From assembly GCF_014656475.1 (NCBI RefSeq), contig NZ_BNCM01000002.1, positions 310,001 through 374,000 of the forward strand: a stretch of DNA of 64,000 nt, in the 5' to 3' direction. Of the stretch, positions 40,591 to 49,638 are shown piece after piece. The notes beneath the pieces are model-generated. The model did not search any database. It was not told the origin of the DNA and saw nothing but the letters and a program-made list of their open reading frames with translations. This DNA comes from Sinomonas cellulolyticus (lineage in GTDB: Bacteria > Actinomycetota > Actinomycetes > Actinomycetales > Micrococcaceae). The first letter of the stretch is position 1, and each line of letters begins with the position of its first letter. Both the position numbers and the translations under genes were made by a program.

Positions 40591-41528
40591 CAGGGAGCCC
40601 CCACCCGCTCCGGCTGGCTGGCCCCGGCCCCGGCCCGCTCGATCAGCTCGAGATAGACGTCCTCGAGGGAAGGCCGCTCCACCGTCAGCCCCGCGAGGTG
40701 CACCGTGCGCGACTTCGCCCAGCCGATAAGCTGCGCGAGTGCCCCCACAGGATCCATGGTGCGCAGCTGCCAGTCCTCGCCCTCCGCTCGCAGCGTGGCA
40801 CCGAGGTCTGGGACCTCGGAGGCGGTCACGCCGGAGGGGAGCCGGAAGGTGATGGTCGACGACGAGCGGGCCTCACCGCCGATCTCGCTCGGAGTGCCCA
40901 GTGCGGCGAGTCGGCCGGCCACGACAACGCCCACCCTGTCCGCAAGGTGTTCCGCCTCGTCCATGTAGTGGGTCGTCAGCAGCACCGTCTTGCCCAGCCC
41001 ACGGAGGTTCTCCACCAGTTCCCACGCCTTGCGCCGGGCCGACGGGTCGAACCCCGTGGTCGGTTCGTCGAGGAAGAGCAGTTCCGGGTCGCCGATCAGC
41101 CCCAGGGCAAGGTCGAGCCGCCTCCGCTGGCCCCCGGAGAGCGTCTTGGCCTTCGCGTCGGCCTTGTCGGTCAGCCCAACCAGCTCGATCACCTCGTCGA
41201 CAGAGAGCTGGCGAGGGTACATCCCCCGGTAGAGCCGGAGGAGTTCGCGGGGCGAGAACTCCTCCTCGACGCCGGCTTCCTGGAGCACAATTCCTATGCG
41301 CTCCCGGTAGTCCCGTCCGCCCACGGCAGGGTCGAAGCCGAGGACCTCGACCCTCCCCGAGCTGCGCCGGCGGTGGCCTTCAAGGATCTCCACCGTGGTC
41401 GTCTTCCCCGCCCCGTTGGGACCGACGAGGGCGAAGACCTCCCCCAAAGCCACCGAGAAGGACAGGCCGTCGACTGCACGCTCGGAGCCGTAGTGCTTAT
41501 GCAGGTCCTCTACTTCGATGGCATGCAT
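40590..41528 (-). CDS. ABC exporter ATP-binding protein (DrrA/CcmA type)
   Basis: The product has 312 residues. It contains Walker A GPNGAGKTT, signature LSGGQRRRLDLALGL and Walker B LLFLDEPTTGFD. The C-terminal extension after 230 is the kind found in multidrug and antibiotic exporters. The start is ATG at 41528 with GGAGGG upstream; the open frame beyond it is non-coding. It powers the fused permease encoded next to it. Confidence 0.92.
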   Translation of the reverse strand: MHAIEVEDLHKHYGSERAVDGLSFSVALGEVFALVGPNGAGKTTTVEILEGHRRRSSGRVEVLGFDPAVGGRDYRERIGIVLQEAGVEEEFSPRELLRLYRGMYPRQLSVDEVIELVGLTDKADAKAKTLSGGQRRRLDLALGLIGDPELLFLDEPTTGFDPSARRKAWELVENLRGLGKTVLLTTHYMDEAEHLADRVGVVVAGRLAALGTPSEIGGEARSSSTITFRLPSGVTASEVPDLGATLRAEGEDWQLRTMDPVGALAQLIGWAKSRTVHLAGLTVERPSLEDVYLELIERAGAGASQPERVGAP

Positions 41529-41730
41529 GAGCTTCCCTCCATCGCCTCGATTCTGCATCCACTCTCCAGTGGAGATGCCACTGAGCGGCCCACATAGAGA
41601 CCAACGTCCCGGCACGTCCCGTGAAGCCTTCCGGCGCAGGCGCCCGGCGCAATACGCTGGCGACGGCGCCGCGCCGGCGACCGTTGACGGCTGCCGGCGC
41701 GGGCACAGCCCAGCAACGGAAGGGAACGAC

Positions 41731-42297
41731 ATGCCCTACACGGTCGGCTATTTCATCGGAAGCCTGTCCCAGAACTCGATCAACCGCACGCTCTCGAAGG
41801 CGCTCATCCGCCTCGCGCCCGAGTCCCTCACGTTCGAGGAGATCCCCATCAAGGACCTCCCGCTCTACAACCGGGACTTCGACGCGGACTACCCAGCCGA
41901 GGGCCGGGCCCTCAAGGAGGCCATCGAGCGCCACGACGCGGTCCTGTTCGTCACCCCGGAGTTCAACCGGGACATCCCGGGCGCGTTGAAGAACGCGATC
42001 GACTGGGCGTCGCGGCCGTGGGGCACCAACTCGCTGAACCAGAAGCCCTCCGCGATCATCGGCGCCTCGCCGGGCAAGATCGGCACGGCGGTCGCCCAGC
42101 AGAACCTGCGGGGCATCCTCGCGTTCTGCAACTCGCCGCAGATGAGCGCGCCGGAGGCCTACATCCAGTTCACGCCGGGGCTCATCACCGAGGACGGCGA
42201 GGTCAACGACCCGAGCACCGAGGAATTCCTGCGCCACTTCATGGAGGAGTTCGCCCAGTTCGTGCAGCGGGTCCTCACGGTGCTGCCGAAGGGCTGA
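41731..42297 (+). CDS. NADPH-dependent FMN reductase
   Basis: The product has 188 residues with a flavodoxin-like fold. The FMN phosphate-binding loop is GSLSQNSINRTLSKAL, and the second motif TPEFNRDIPGALKNAIDW with PSAIIGASPGKIG is typical of chromate/azo/quinone reductases of this family. The start is ATG at 41731 after GGAAGGG. It overlaps the convergent gene by 23 bases at the 3' end. Confidence 0.93.
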   Translation: MPYTVGYFIGSLSQNSINRTLSKALIRLAPESLTFEEIPIKDLPLYNRDFDADYPAEGRALKEAIERHDAVLFVTPEFNRDIPGALKNAIDWASRPWGTNSLNQKPSAIIGASPGKIGTAVAQQNLRGILAFCNSPQMSAPEAYIQFTPGLITEDGEVNDPSTEEFLRHFMEEFAQFVQRVLTVLPKG

Positions 42298-43090
42298 TGC
42301 GTCCTCGGCGCACGCCGATGAACGCGAGCACTCCGAACGCGATCCCGAGCGGCAGGGCGACGGTTGCGGCGCTGAGCCACGCGCCGACGCCCTGGCCGCC
42401 CTGGACGGCTGCGACCGCCGCCTGCAGTCCGGTCCCCGCGGAGGCGAGCAGGAACGCGGCGGCTGCGAGCGACGGCGCGAGGCCGGCCGGAAGCGGAATC
42501 TCGCGGGGCAGGATCCTCCACAGGGCGAGCAGCACGAGGCCGACCGCGCCGACCAGCAGGCGGTACTCGACCACCTCGCCCCAGTGGTGCGCGGCAGCAG
42601 CCTGCGCGCAGTCGAGGCCCGGGTACGGAGACTGCAGGACGGCGCAGCGGGCGGCGGTGTAGGCGACGCCGGGGAGGTCGCCCGAGACGAAGCCCGCCCC
42701 CCACAGCTGGCCGAATACCTCCGAGAGGATCCCGCTGAGCCCGACGGCGATCGCTCCCAGCGCCGCGAGGCCGACTGCGGGCCGCACGAAGGCCTTCAGC
42801 GGCAGGCGCCCTACCGCGCGCAGCGGTGGTCGGAGGGCCGGGGTGATGGTGGAGACCGGCCCGAACCGGCGCACGGCCTCCCGCTCTGCCTCCTCCGCGC
42901 CGAGGCCCTGCGCAGCGAGCCGGGCGGCAGAATCGCGCAGATGCGCCTCCGCCTCGGCGAGGAGCCGGCGGGCGCCGGCAGGATCGGCGTCGCGGACGGC
43001 GGCGAAGAGCTGGTCAAGGTAGGCGTCGACGGCGCCCGGGCCGCCGGGGCCCACACCAGCGCGGCCCATCCCGTCCTCGTGGGCGTTCAC
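42275..43090 (-). CDS. Membrane protein with permease-prefix-like N-terminal domain
   Basis: The product has 271 residues, starting at GTG 43090, which overlaps the PadR stop (GTGA). Residues ~20-70 form a helical domain (VDAYLDQLFAAVRDADPAGARRLLAEAEAHLRD, ending AVRRFGP) like those that precede ABC permeases and DUF1700 proteins. About six hydrophobic segments follow. It is the partner of the PadR regulator; such pairs respond to envelope stress. Confidence 0.8.
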   Translation of the reverse strand: MNAHEDGMGRAGVGPGGPGAVDAYLDQLFAAVRDADPAGARRLLAEAEAHLRDSAARLAAQGLGAEEAEREAVRRFGPVSTITPALRPPLRAVGRLPLKAFVRPAVGLAALGAIAVGLSGILSEVFGQLWGAGFVSGDLPGVAYTAARCAVLQSPYPGLDCAQAAAAHHWGEVVEYRLLVGAVGLVLLALWRILPREIPLPAGLAPSLAAAAFLLASAGTGLQAAVAAVQGGQGVGAWLSAATVALPLGIAFGVLAFIGVRRGRISPSAAP

Positions 43091-43410
43091 TGCGCCGCCC
43101 CCAACACCCCGTGCACGGCGGAGGCGAAGCCGTGCCATTCGCGGCGCCGTCTCTCCAGCTCGGTGCGTCCGCCGGGGGTGAGGGAGTAGACGCGACGGCG
43201 CCCGGCGTCGTCGTCCGCCCAACGGCTCGTGGCCCAGCCGGCGGCCTCGAGCTTGTGCAGTGCGGGGTACACCGATCCCTCCTGGAGCTCGAGGCGGGCG
43301 CCGCTGCGCTCGTGGACGCGCGCGATGAGCGCGTATCCATGGGCCTCGCCGGCGCCGAGCGAGGCCAGGAGGAGGAGGTCAAGCTGTCCGTTCACCGCAC
43401 TGCGTCCCAT
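43087..43410 (-). CDS. PadR-family transcription regulator
   Basis: The product has 107 residues. The PadR winged helix is clear (LDLLLLASLGAGEAHGYALIARV, EGSVYPALHKLEAAGWATSRW and GRRRVYSLTPGG). It probably represses its own two-gene operon with the membrane protein. The start is ATG at 43410 inside a perfect palindrome, a likely autoregulatory operator. Confidence 0.92.
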   Translation of the reverse strand: MGRSAVNGQLDLLLLASLGAGEAHGYALIARVHERSGARLELQEGSVYPALHKLEAAGWATSRWADDDAGRRRVYSLTPGGRTELERRRREWHGFASAVHGVLGAAQ

Positions 43411-43428
43411 ACCTAGGCAATCTAGGTA
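43410..43428. promoter_or_regulatory. PadR operator overlapping the padR start codon
   Basis: TACCTAG-GCAAT-CTAGGTA is a perfect 7-5-7 inverted repeat ending at the start codon. It also supplies -10-like hexamers on the minus strand, so the mRNA is near-leaderless. Confidence 0.65.
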
Positions 43429-43452
43429 CAGGCCAGCGGTCCGCGCAAGGGG

Positions 43453-45609
43453 TCAACGCGTCACGGGATCGTGCCGGAGGTACTCGCGCCGGAAAGTGCC
43501 GGTGCCGGCTGTGAGCCCGCGGAGCTCGACGGCGTAGCGCAGCAGCTCCGCATCCGGGACCTCCGCGGAGATGTCCGTCAGATCGCCGCCGGACGTGGTG
43601 CCGGTGACCCGTCCGCGCCGCGAGGAGAGGTCGCTCATGACCGTGCCCACGTGCTCGTCCGGGACGCTGACGGTCACCGACGAGACGGGCTCGAGCAGCT
43701 GGATCCTGCCCGCGGCGGCGGCCTCGCGCAGCGCGAGCGCCCCGGCCGCTTGGAACGCCGCGTCCGAGGAGTCCACGCTGTGCGTCTTGCCGCCCACGAG
43801 GGTGACCCTGATGTCCACCACGGGGAATCCCTCCGCGACACCCTTGGCCATCTGGGCGCGCACTCCCTTCTCGACGGATTCGATGAAGGTCCGCGGGATC
43901 ACCCCGCCCACCACGCGGTCCACGAATTCGAATCCGGCGCCGCGCTCGAGGGGTTCCACTTCGATGTCGCAGATGGCGTACTGGCCGTGGCCGCCGGACT
44001 GCTTCACGTGCCGGCCGTGGCCCGCCGCGGCGGCGGCGAACGTCTCGCGCAGGGGCGTGACGACGTCGACCGTCTGGAGCTTGACCCCCTGCTCCCTCAG
44101 CCGGTCCAGGACCACGTCCGCGTGCGCCTCCCCCATGCACCACAGCACAAGCTGGTGCGTCTCCGCATTCCGCTCGACGCGCAGGGTCGGATCCCCGGCG
44201 GCGACCTTCGCGAGGCTCTTGGCGAGCGCGTCCTCGTCTCCGTGCGAGGCCGCCTCGACGGCCACGGGCATGAGCGGCTCGGGCATGTCCCACGGCGCCA
44301 CGAGCATGGGCGCGTCCCGCGCCGAGAGCGTGTCCCCGGTCTCGGCGCTCAGGCGGGCGACGGCGCACAGGTCCCCCGCCACGGCGTACGGCGCCGCCTG
44401 GAGGGTGGAGCCGAACGGGGTGTAGAGGTGCCCGAGGCGCTCGTCCGCGTCGTGGTCGGGGTGGCCGCGCTCGGCGAGCCCGTGCCCGGCAACGTGGACG
44501 GGCGTCTCTTCGCGCAGCGTCCCGGAGAACACCCGGACGAGGCAGACCCGGCCCAGGAACGGGTCTACCGTGGTCCGCACGACCTCGCCCACGAGCGGGC
44601 CCTCGGGGTCGCAGCGCAGCCCCTTGACCGGCGTGCCCTCGAGATCGGTCACCGCCGGGAGCCCGCGCTCGGCCGGGGACGGGAAGCCCCGCCGCAGCAC
44701 TTCGAGGACCTCGGCCGTGCCGACGCCGCTACTGCCGCTGCCGGTGCTGCCGGTGCTGCCACTGCCGGCGAGTGCCGACGTCGGCACCACCGGGAAGAAC
44801 GAGCCCCGCGCGACCGCCTTCTCGAGGTCGCCGATGATCGTCTCGAGCCCGATGTCCTCACCGCCCAGATAGCGGTCCATGAGGGTCTCGTCCTCGCTCT
44901 CGGCGATGATGCCCTCGATGAGCGCACCGCGGACCTCGTCCCACCCGGCGAGTTCCTCCTCGCGCGCGGACCGCATCTCGGGCTGGCCGCCGGGCCCAGT
45001 CTCGTCCGAGTAGTCCGAGACCGTCCGGGTGAGCAGGCCGAGCAGGCCGACCAGCGCGCCGTCGTGCGTCACGGGCACGTACAGCGGCAGGACCGACTCG
45101 CCGAACGCATCCTGGCAGCGGGCGAGTGCCGCCTGGTAGTCCGCCCGGGGGTGGTCCAGCTTGGAGAGCACGACGGCGCGCGGCATCCCCACGCGCTCGC
45201 ACTCGTTCCACAGGGCCACCGTCGCCGCATCGATGTCCTCGGCGGCCGAGACGACGAACAGCGCCCCGTCCGCCGCGCGCAGGCCCGCACGCAGCTCGCC
45301 CACGAAGTCGGCGTAGCCGGGGGTGTCGAGGAGGTTGACCTTGACCTCCCCGGACATGACCGGAGCGAGGGAGAGGGCCACGGAGCGCTGCTGGTGCACG
45401 GCGGCAGGGTCGGAATCGCTCACGGTGGTGCCATCCGCGATCGTACCCATTCGGGTGATGGCTCCCGTGGAGGCGAGGATCGCCTCGAGCAGGATGGTCT
45501 TCCCGGCGCCGGAGTGGCCCACGAGGGCCACGTTGCGGATCAGCTCTGACCGCCTCACCGCGTCCGGGCCCGACCCCTTCGCCGTACCATTGGTCCCTTT
45601 GCCTGACAT
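43453..45609 (-). CDS. EF-G-like GTPase (second EF-G, EF-G2 type)
   Basis: The product has 718 residues. GTPase motifs are G1 GHSGAGKT, G3 DTPG and a G4 variant SKLDHPRADY. Domains II to V of the EF-G fold follow (GHGQYAICDIEVEPL, RVTLVGGKTHSVDSSDAAF). Actinobacteria usually carry a true FusA elsewhere, and this type lacks a proven elongation role. A serine/glycine linker (GSGSTGSTGSGSSG) is inserted after the G domain. The start is ATG at 45609 with AGGAGG upstream. It is divergent from hutG. Confidence 0.9.
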   Translation of the reverse strand: MSGKGTNGTAKGSGPDAVRRSELIRNVALVGHSGAGKTILLEAILASTGAITRMGTIADGTTVSDSDPAAVHQQRSVALSLAPVMSGEVKVNLLDTPGYADFVGELRAGLRAADGALFVVSAAEDIDAATVALWNECERVGMPRAVVLSKLDHPRADYQAALARCQDAFGESVLPLYVPVTHDGALVGLLGLLTRTVSDYSDETGPGGQPEMRSAREEELAGWDEVRGALIEGIIAESEDETLMDRYLGGEDIGLETIIGDLEKAVARGSFFPVVPTSALAGSGSTGSTGSGSSGVGTAEVLEVLRRGFPSPAERGLPAVTDLEGTPVKGLRCDPEGPLVGEVVRTTVDPFLGRVCLVRVFSGTLREETPVHVAGHGLAERGHPDHDADERLGHLYTPFGSTLQAAPYAVAGDLCAVARLSAETGDTLSARDAPMLVAPWDMPEPLMPVAVEAASHGDEDALAKSLAKVAAGDPTLRVERNAETHQLVLWCMGEAHADVVLDRLREQGVKLQTVDVVTPLRETFAAAAAGHGRHVKQSGGHGQYAICDIEVEPLERGAGFEFVDRVVGGVIPRTFIESVEKGVRAQMAKGVAEGFPVVDIRVTLVGGKTHSVDSSDAAFQAAGALALREAAAAGRIQLLEPVSSVTVSVPDEHVGTVMSDLSSRRGRVTGTTSGGDLTDISAEVPDAELLRYAVELRGLTAGTGTFRREYLRHDPVTR

Positions 45610-45714
45610 GGGTTCCTCCTGGCGTCTTCTGCCCCGAACCGGCGCTGCGTTGCCCCTATCCTGCCCCTCGGGCCGCGCCAAGGGGAGGGGGCGGGGGAAA
45701 CTCCTGACGGGCCC

Positions 45715-45730
45715 GTCCGGAGTGCCGGAC
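45715..45730. promoter_or_regulatory. Candidate Hut operator upstream of hutG
   Basis: GTCCGGAGTGCCGGAC, with perfect outer arms GTCCGG/CCGGAC, lies 54 bp before the hutG start. It resembles the sites at 57918, 60308 and 60379 near hutU and the IclR gene. Confidence 0.6.
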
Positions 45731-45784
45731 ACAGGCCGGTGTGGCCTCTGGCGCCACGCCGGGCGGATGCGGTGTGCTGGGGGG

Positions 45785-46780
45785 ATGAGCGAAGCGGCAC
45801 CCCTGACTGTCGACATTCCGTGCGGCCTCTGGTCGGGCCGCAACGACGGGGACTCCCCGGAACACCGCCGCTGGTGGCAGGCGGTGCGGCCGCACTCGGC
45901 GGAGGAGCTCGCCGCGTCGGTTCGGGCTGCGCACGACGGCGCGCGCCCGGCGCCCGCGGTGCTGCTCGGCTTCCGCTCCGAGGAGGGGGTGCGGCGCAAC
46001 CGGGGGCGCCTCGGCGCGGCCGAGGGGCCCGCTGCCATCCGGGCCGCGCTCGGCCCGCTCGCGTTCCACGTGGACCGCGACGTGTTCGATGCGGGCGACG
46101 TCACGGTGGCGACAGGCGGCGACGACAGCCCCGGAGACCTCGAGGGCGGGCAGGAACGCTTCGGCGCAGCCCTGGCCGTCGCCCTCGATGCCGGCGCCCT
46201 CACCGTGGGCCTGGGCGGGGGCCACGAGACCGCGTTCGCGGGCTACTTGGGCGTGGCCGGGTCCGAACGCTCGGGCGGGGCGCGGATCGGCGTCCTGAAC
46301 CTCGACGCGCACTTCGACCTGCGCGACGGGGACCGGGCCACGTCCGGCACCCCATTCCTGCAGATGGCCCGGGCGGAGGCCGCCGAGGGACGCACGCTCG
46401 AGTACGCCGTGCTCGGGATCTCGCGGCCCAACAACACGCGCGTGCTCTTTGACCGCGCGGACGAGCTCGGCGTGCGGTACCTCCTCGACGAGTACACGAC
46501 ACGCGAGACGGCCGAGGCGTTCGTCGAGGACTTCCTCGCCGACCTGGACGCGGTCTACCTGACCATTGACCTGGACGTCCTCCCCGCGGCCACCGCGCCC
46601 GGGGTGTCCGCGCCTGCGGCGGTGGGCGTGCCGCTGCCGGTGATCATCGCCGTCGTGCGCCGGGTCGCCGCGAGCGGGAAGCTGCTCCACGCGGACATCG
46701 CCGAGCTCAACCCGACGTTCGACGTGGACGGGCGCACGGCACGGGTGGCCGCGCGCCTCGTGGACACAATCCTGGGGTAG
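45785..46780 (+). CDS. hutG: Formimidoylglutamase
   Basis: This ureohydrolase-fold enzyme splits formiminoglutamate to glutamate and formamide, the last step of histidine degradation. It is 331 residues. The manganese ligands are in GGGHETA, NLDAHFDLR and TIDLDVLPA, and the nearby RPNNT region fits HutG rather than agmatinase. The start chosen is ATG 45785; an ATG six codons upstream is possible. It is 8-11 kb away from hutH and hutU but shares their candidate operator. Confidence 0.88.
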   Translation: MSEAAPLTVDIPCGLWSGRNDGDSPEHRRWWQAVRPHSAEELAASVRAAHDGARPAPAVLLGFRSEEGVRRNRGRLGAAEGPAAIRAALGPLAFHVDRDVFDAGDVTVATGGDDSPGDLEGGQERFGAALAVALDAGALTVGLGGGHETAFAGYLGVAGSERSGGARIGVLNLDAHFDLRDGDRATSGTPFLQMARAEAAEGRTLEYAVLGISRPNNTRVLFDRADELGVRYLLDEYTTRETAEAFVEDFLADLDAVYLTIDLDVLPAATAPGVSAPAAVGVPLPVIIAVVRRVAASGKLLHADIAELNPTFDVDGRTARVAARLVDTILG

Positions 46781-46795
46781 CCGGCCCCCGGCCGC

Positions 46796-47734
46796 TCAGT
46801 CCCAGAAGGCGGCGAGCTCCTTCCCGAGGGCTCGGCCGTGCTCGAAGCCCGCGCGTGCCGCCGGCTTCCGTGCGGCGAGGTTCATCATGTTGCCCCCGAA
46901 CGCGTCGAGGGCGGCGCGATCAGGGACGACGGTCTGGACGGCGCTGCCGCCCGCGCGCAGCTCCTCGACCTGCGCCGCGAGCTGCATGCCCCATTCGAGC
47001 GGGTGCCGGGTCCTGCCGCCGAACGGCGAGAGCACCAGTACACGCACGTAGCCTGCTGCCAGGTCCGCGTTCTCGTTGCGGCGGTAGCCGCCGTCGATGT
47101 AGAGCCGCCCGCCGAGCCGGTAGGGCAGGCCGCTCGAGGTGCTCGCCGCGACCGCATCGACGAGGTCCACGCCGCTGTGCCGGTCGAACACCGCCCCCTC
47201 CCCGGTGCCCGCGTCCACGGCCGTGATGCGCACGAGCTGCTGGGGCCAGCGGTCGTGGGGCAGCCGGCTCGCGGTCGTGGCGCGCCACGTGGTGGACCAG
47301 GAGCCGTCCGAGGCGGCGTCCAGCTCGATCGCGGCCGCACCCATGCGGCGCCGCATGTCCGCCGCACTGTGGGCGGCGGCGATGATGCGGCCGGTCCGCT
47401 CCATGTGGTCGGCAGGGCCGCCTGGGCCTCGGGGGGAACCGGCCGGACGCGCGGCCGCCGGGGTGCCGCCCCGCGGCGGGGGAACGGCAGCGAGGATATC
47501 GGCGTAGAGCGCGGCAGGGCTCGCGCCGGTGGTCTGGGCGGCGACGGTCGCCCCGGCGGAGGTTCCGACGATGAGGTCGGCGTGGGTCACGTCGAGGCCC
47601 GCATCGAAGAGGCCGGCGAGGACGCCGATCTCCCAGGCGTTGCCTGCGGAGCCGCCGCCGCCGAGGACGAGGGCGCGGGCGTTCGGGCCTGCGGTGCGGC
47701 GCGCATCGAGGGGTGTGTTCTGGTGGGAATCCAT
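46796..47734 (-). CDS. Patatin-like phospholipase family protein
   Basis: The product has 312 residues. The oxyanion motif GGGGSAGNAW, the nucleophile GTSAGA and the catalytic Asp in YIDGGYR are all present, so the Ser-Asp dyad is intact. It is an acyl hydrolase acting on lipids, probably soluble since no signal peptide is seen. A small ORF with a strong ribosome site lies 50 bases upstream. Confidence 0.92.
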   Translation of the reverse strand: MDSHQNTPLDARRTAGPNARALVLGGGGSAGNAWEIGVLAGLFDAGLDVTHADLIVGTSAGATVAAQTTGASPAALYADILAAVPPPRGGTPAAARPAGSPRGPGGPADHMERTGRIIAAAHSAADMRRRMGAAAIELDAASDGSWSTTWRATTASRLPHDRWPQQLVRITAVDAGTGEGAVFDRHSGVDLVDAVAASTSSGLPYRLGGRLYIDGGYRRNENADLAAGYVRVLVLSPFGGRTRHPLEWGMQLAAQVEELRAGGSAVQTVVPDRAALDAFGGNMMNLAARKPAARAGFEHGRALGKELAAFWD

Positions 47735-47784
47735 GGGAGTCGCCTTTCGCGAGGTGCCTTCTTGGCGCTCCCGGTGCGACTGCG

Positions 47785-47838
47785 TCAGTCGCGCTGATCG
47801 TGGACGGTGGGAGCACCCATTGCGGTTGCTGCGTTCAT
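47785..47838 (-). CDS. Candidate 17-residue leader peptide upstream of the patatin gene
   Basis: A very strong ribosome site (AGGAGGTGAG) precedes an ATG reading MNAATAMGAPTVHDQRD and a TGA stop. The patatin start is 50 bases further on. It has no run of a single amino acid, so it is not a classic attenuator. It may be a short translated leader or an upstream ORF; expression is not proven. Confidence 0.4.
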   Translation of the reverse strand: MNAATAMGAPTVHDQRD

Positions 47839-47875
47839 GGGTCTCACCTCCTGGAGTCGATCACGCCGGCATGGA

Positions 47876-49111
47876 TCACGATCGCCGGAAGGCTAGCACG
47901 CGGGAGCCCTTCCACTCCATCCCCCAGAGGAACGCGGCCGCGGCGGCGGCCCAGAGTGCGGCCAGCCACAGCGGGTCCGGGATCGCGGCGAGCGGGCCGG
48001 TCTGGTCCGCGGCGAAGGCATACCGGCTGTCGTCCAGGACAAGCTCGTCGGTGAGGCCCGAGGACGGAATGGGCGGGAGTCCACGGACCACGTCGGCCGC
48101 GAGCGCGATGTAGATGCGGCGGGGGTCGAGGAGGAGGCCCGAGACCAGCGCCAGCGCCACGAAGACCAGGAGCGGCGCCGCGAGCCACGCGACCTTGGGA
48201 TACCGGCATGCCCGGCACGCGAGGTCCAGCAGGCGCAGCTGCGAGAGCGCAAAGCCGATCATGGTCCCGGTCGCCGAGAGTGTGAGGAGGGTGGTGAGCC
48301 AGTCGCCCATCTCGGTGGCCCGGAACACGGCGAACACGGGGTGGGACGTCTGCTCGGCCAGGCGGTCGAGGGCGAAGGCGGCGATCCCCACCACGAACCC
48401 GCACACGAGGCCGCGCCCCGCGTAGTCCCCGGCCATGGCCAGCGATGCCCCGATCCTCGGGCGGCCGCTCACAAGCACGATCGCGAGCCACGCCGTGACG
48501 ACCCCCGGCGTGGAGGCGAGCAGGAGGCTCAGTCCCGCGAGGGTCGCGTACTGGCTGACCACCACGCCCGCGGCGTGGTACCCGAGGAGCCCGTTGACGA
48601 GCATCGCCGCGAGCGCGAGCAGCGCGAGCGACCCCACGAGGCCGCGCCGTCGGCCCGAGCCGTGGCGGTGCGCGGGTTCCGGGGCGTCGCGGAGGCCCTG
48701 CCGCCAGCGCACGACGCCGGCCCACGCCTCCCGCTGCCACGTCGCCGAGGCACGCACGACGACGCCGGGCACCGTGGCGTCCGAGAGCCCCGGAACGCAG
48801 CCGGCAAGCACATCGCGCCGGGTCCGCACGGCGGCGCAGGCGACCACGAGCGCGGCGGCGGCCAGGACCGCGAGCGGGGTGCCGGCCCAGGATGTCGGGC
48901 CAGCCGACCTGGCCGCCACGGACACCCCCAGGAGGGCCGCCGAGGCCGCCGCGGCAGCAGTCCCGAGCCAGGCGAGGCGCCGCGGGAGGAGGCGCGCGGC
49001 GTCGTGCGCGCGGGCCCACGCCCATACCGCGAGCGCGGCGCAGAGAACCGCGCCGAGCCACGCCGCGGCGGCCGCTCCCGGACCGGGCTCATCGGGCAGG
49101 ATGATCGTCAC
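47876..49111 (-). CDS. Polytopic membrane protein of unknown function
   Basis: The product has 411 residues with about ten hydrophobic segments, the first three near the N-terminus. A hydrophilic stretch (ASATWQREAWAGVVRWRQGLRDAPEPAHRHG) lies around 120-155, and five or more segments follow. The middle resembles Yip1-type layouts, but I cannot assign a family. The start ATG is at 49111. It is divergent from the MarR gene. Confidence 0.8.
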   Translation of the reverse strand: MTIILPDEPGPGAAAAAWLGAVLCAALAVWAWARAHDAARLLPRRLAWLGTAAAAASAALLGVSVAARSAGPTSWAGTPLAVLAAAALVVACAAVRTRRDVLAGCVPGLSDATVPGVVVRASATWQREAWAGVVRWRQGLRDAPEPAHRHGSGRRRGLVGSLALLALAAMLVNGLLGYHAAGVVVSQYATLAGLSLLLASTPGVVTAWLAIVLVSGRPRIGASLAMAGDYAGRGLVCGFVVGIAAFALDRLAEQTSHPVFAVFRATEMGDWLTTLLTLSATGTMIGFALSQLRLLDLACRACRYPKVAWLAAPLLVFVALALVSGLLLDPRRIYIALAADVVRGLPPIPSSGLTDELVLDDSRYAFAADQTGPLAAIPDPLWLAALWAAAAAAFLWGMEWKGSRVLAFRRS

Positions 49112-49127
49112 GGGGCCAGCATACCGA

Positions 49128-49155
49128 TCGACACATAAGTGCCTTATGTCATAAT
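49128..49155 (+). promoter_or_regulatory. MarR promoter with a perfect palindrome; predicted leaderless mRNA
   Basis: TCGACA (49128-49133) and CATAAT (49150-49155) are 16 bases apart. Between them ACATAAG-TGC-CTTATGT is a perfect 7-3-7 inverted repeat (49133-49149), the likely MarR operator. The ATG at 49162 falls at the predicted transcription start, and no ribosome site precedes it. Confidence 0.75.
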
Positions 49156-49161
49156 CCCCTT

Positions 49162-49638
49162 ATGCAATCTCCAGGCGCGTCCGATCCCGAGCTCGTCGGG
49201 CGCTTCTCCGTCCTGCTCGAGCAGCTCGTCCGGCGCCTGCGCACGGTCTACGCCGCCGGCCAGATCTCGCAGTCGGCGGCGAGCACCCTCGCCCGCCTCC
49301 GGGACGAGGGGCCGCTGCGGATCACCGACCTCGCCCACGCCGAGGGCGTCTCGCAGCCGGCCATGACCCAGCTCGTCGCGCGGCTCGAGGGCGAGGGGCT
49401 CCTCGCCCGCAGAGTCCCCGAGGGCGACCGCCGCAGCGTGCTGGTCGACGTGAGCGCCGCGGGGCGGGACGTCCTCGAGGCGCGGCGGGCGCAGCGGGTC
49501 GAGTTCCTCCAGGACCTCCTCGCCGGCCTGGACCGATCCGATTGGGCCGCGATCGCCGCCGCACTCCCCGCCCTCGAGCGCCTCGTCGCCTCAGAACCGA
49601 ACAGCTCCCGCCAGAGCGCCCACCGGAAGGAACCATGA
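49162..49638 (+). CDS. MarR-family transcription regulator
   Basis: The product has 158 residues. The winged helix is clear (LRITDLAHAEGVSQPAMTQLVARLEGEGLLARR then DRRSVLVDVSAAG). It is expected to repress its own operon with the MFS transporter. Its stop overlaps the transporter start (ATGA). No ribosome site exists, so it is probably translated from a leaderless mRNA. Confidence 0.92.
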   Translation: MQSPGASDPELVGRFSVLLEQLVRRLRTVYAAGQISQSAASTLARLRDEGPLRITDLAHAEGVSQPAMTQLVARLEGEGLLARRVPEGDRRSVLVDVSAAGRDVLEARRAQRVEFLQDLLAGLDRSDWAAIAAALPALERLVASEPNSSRQSAHRKEP

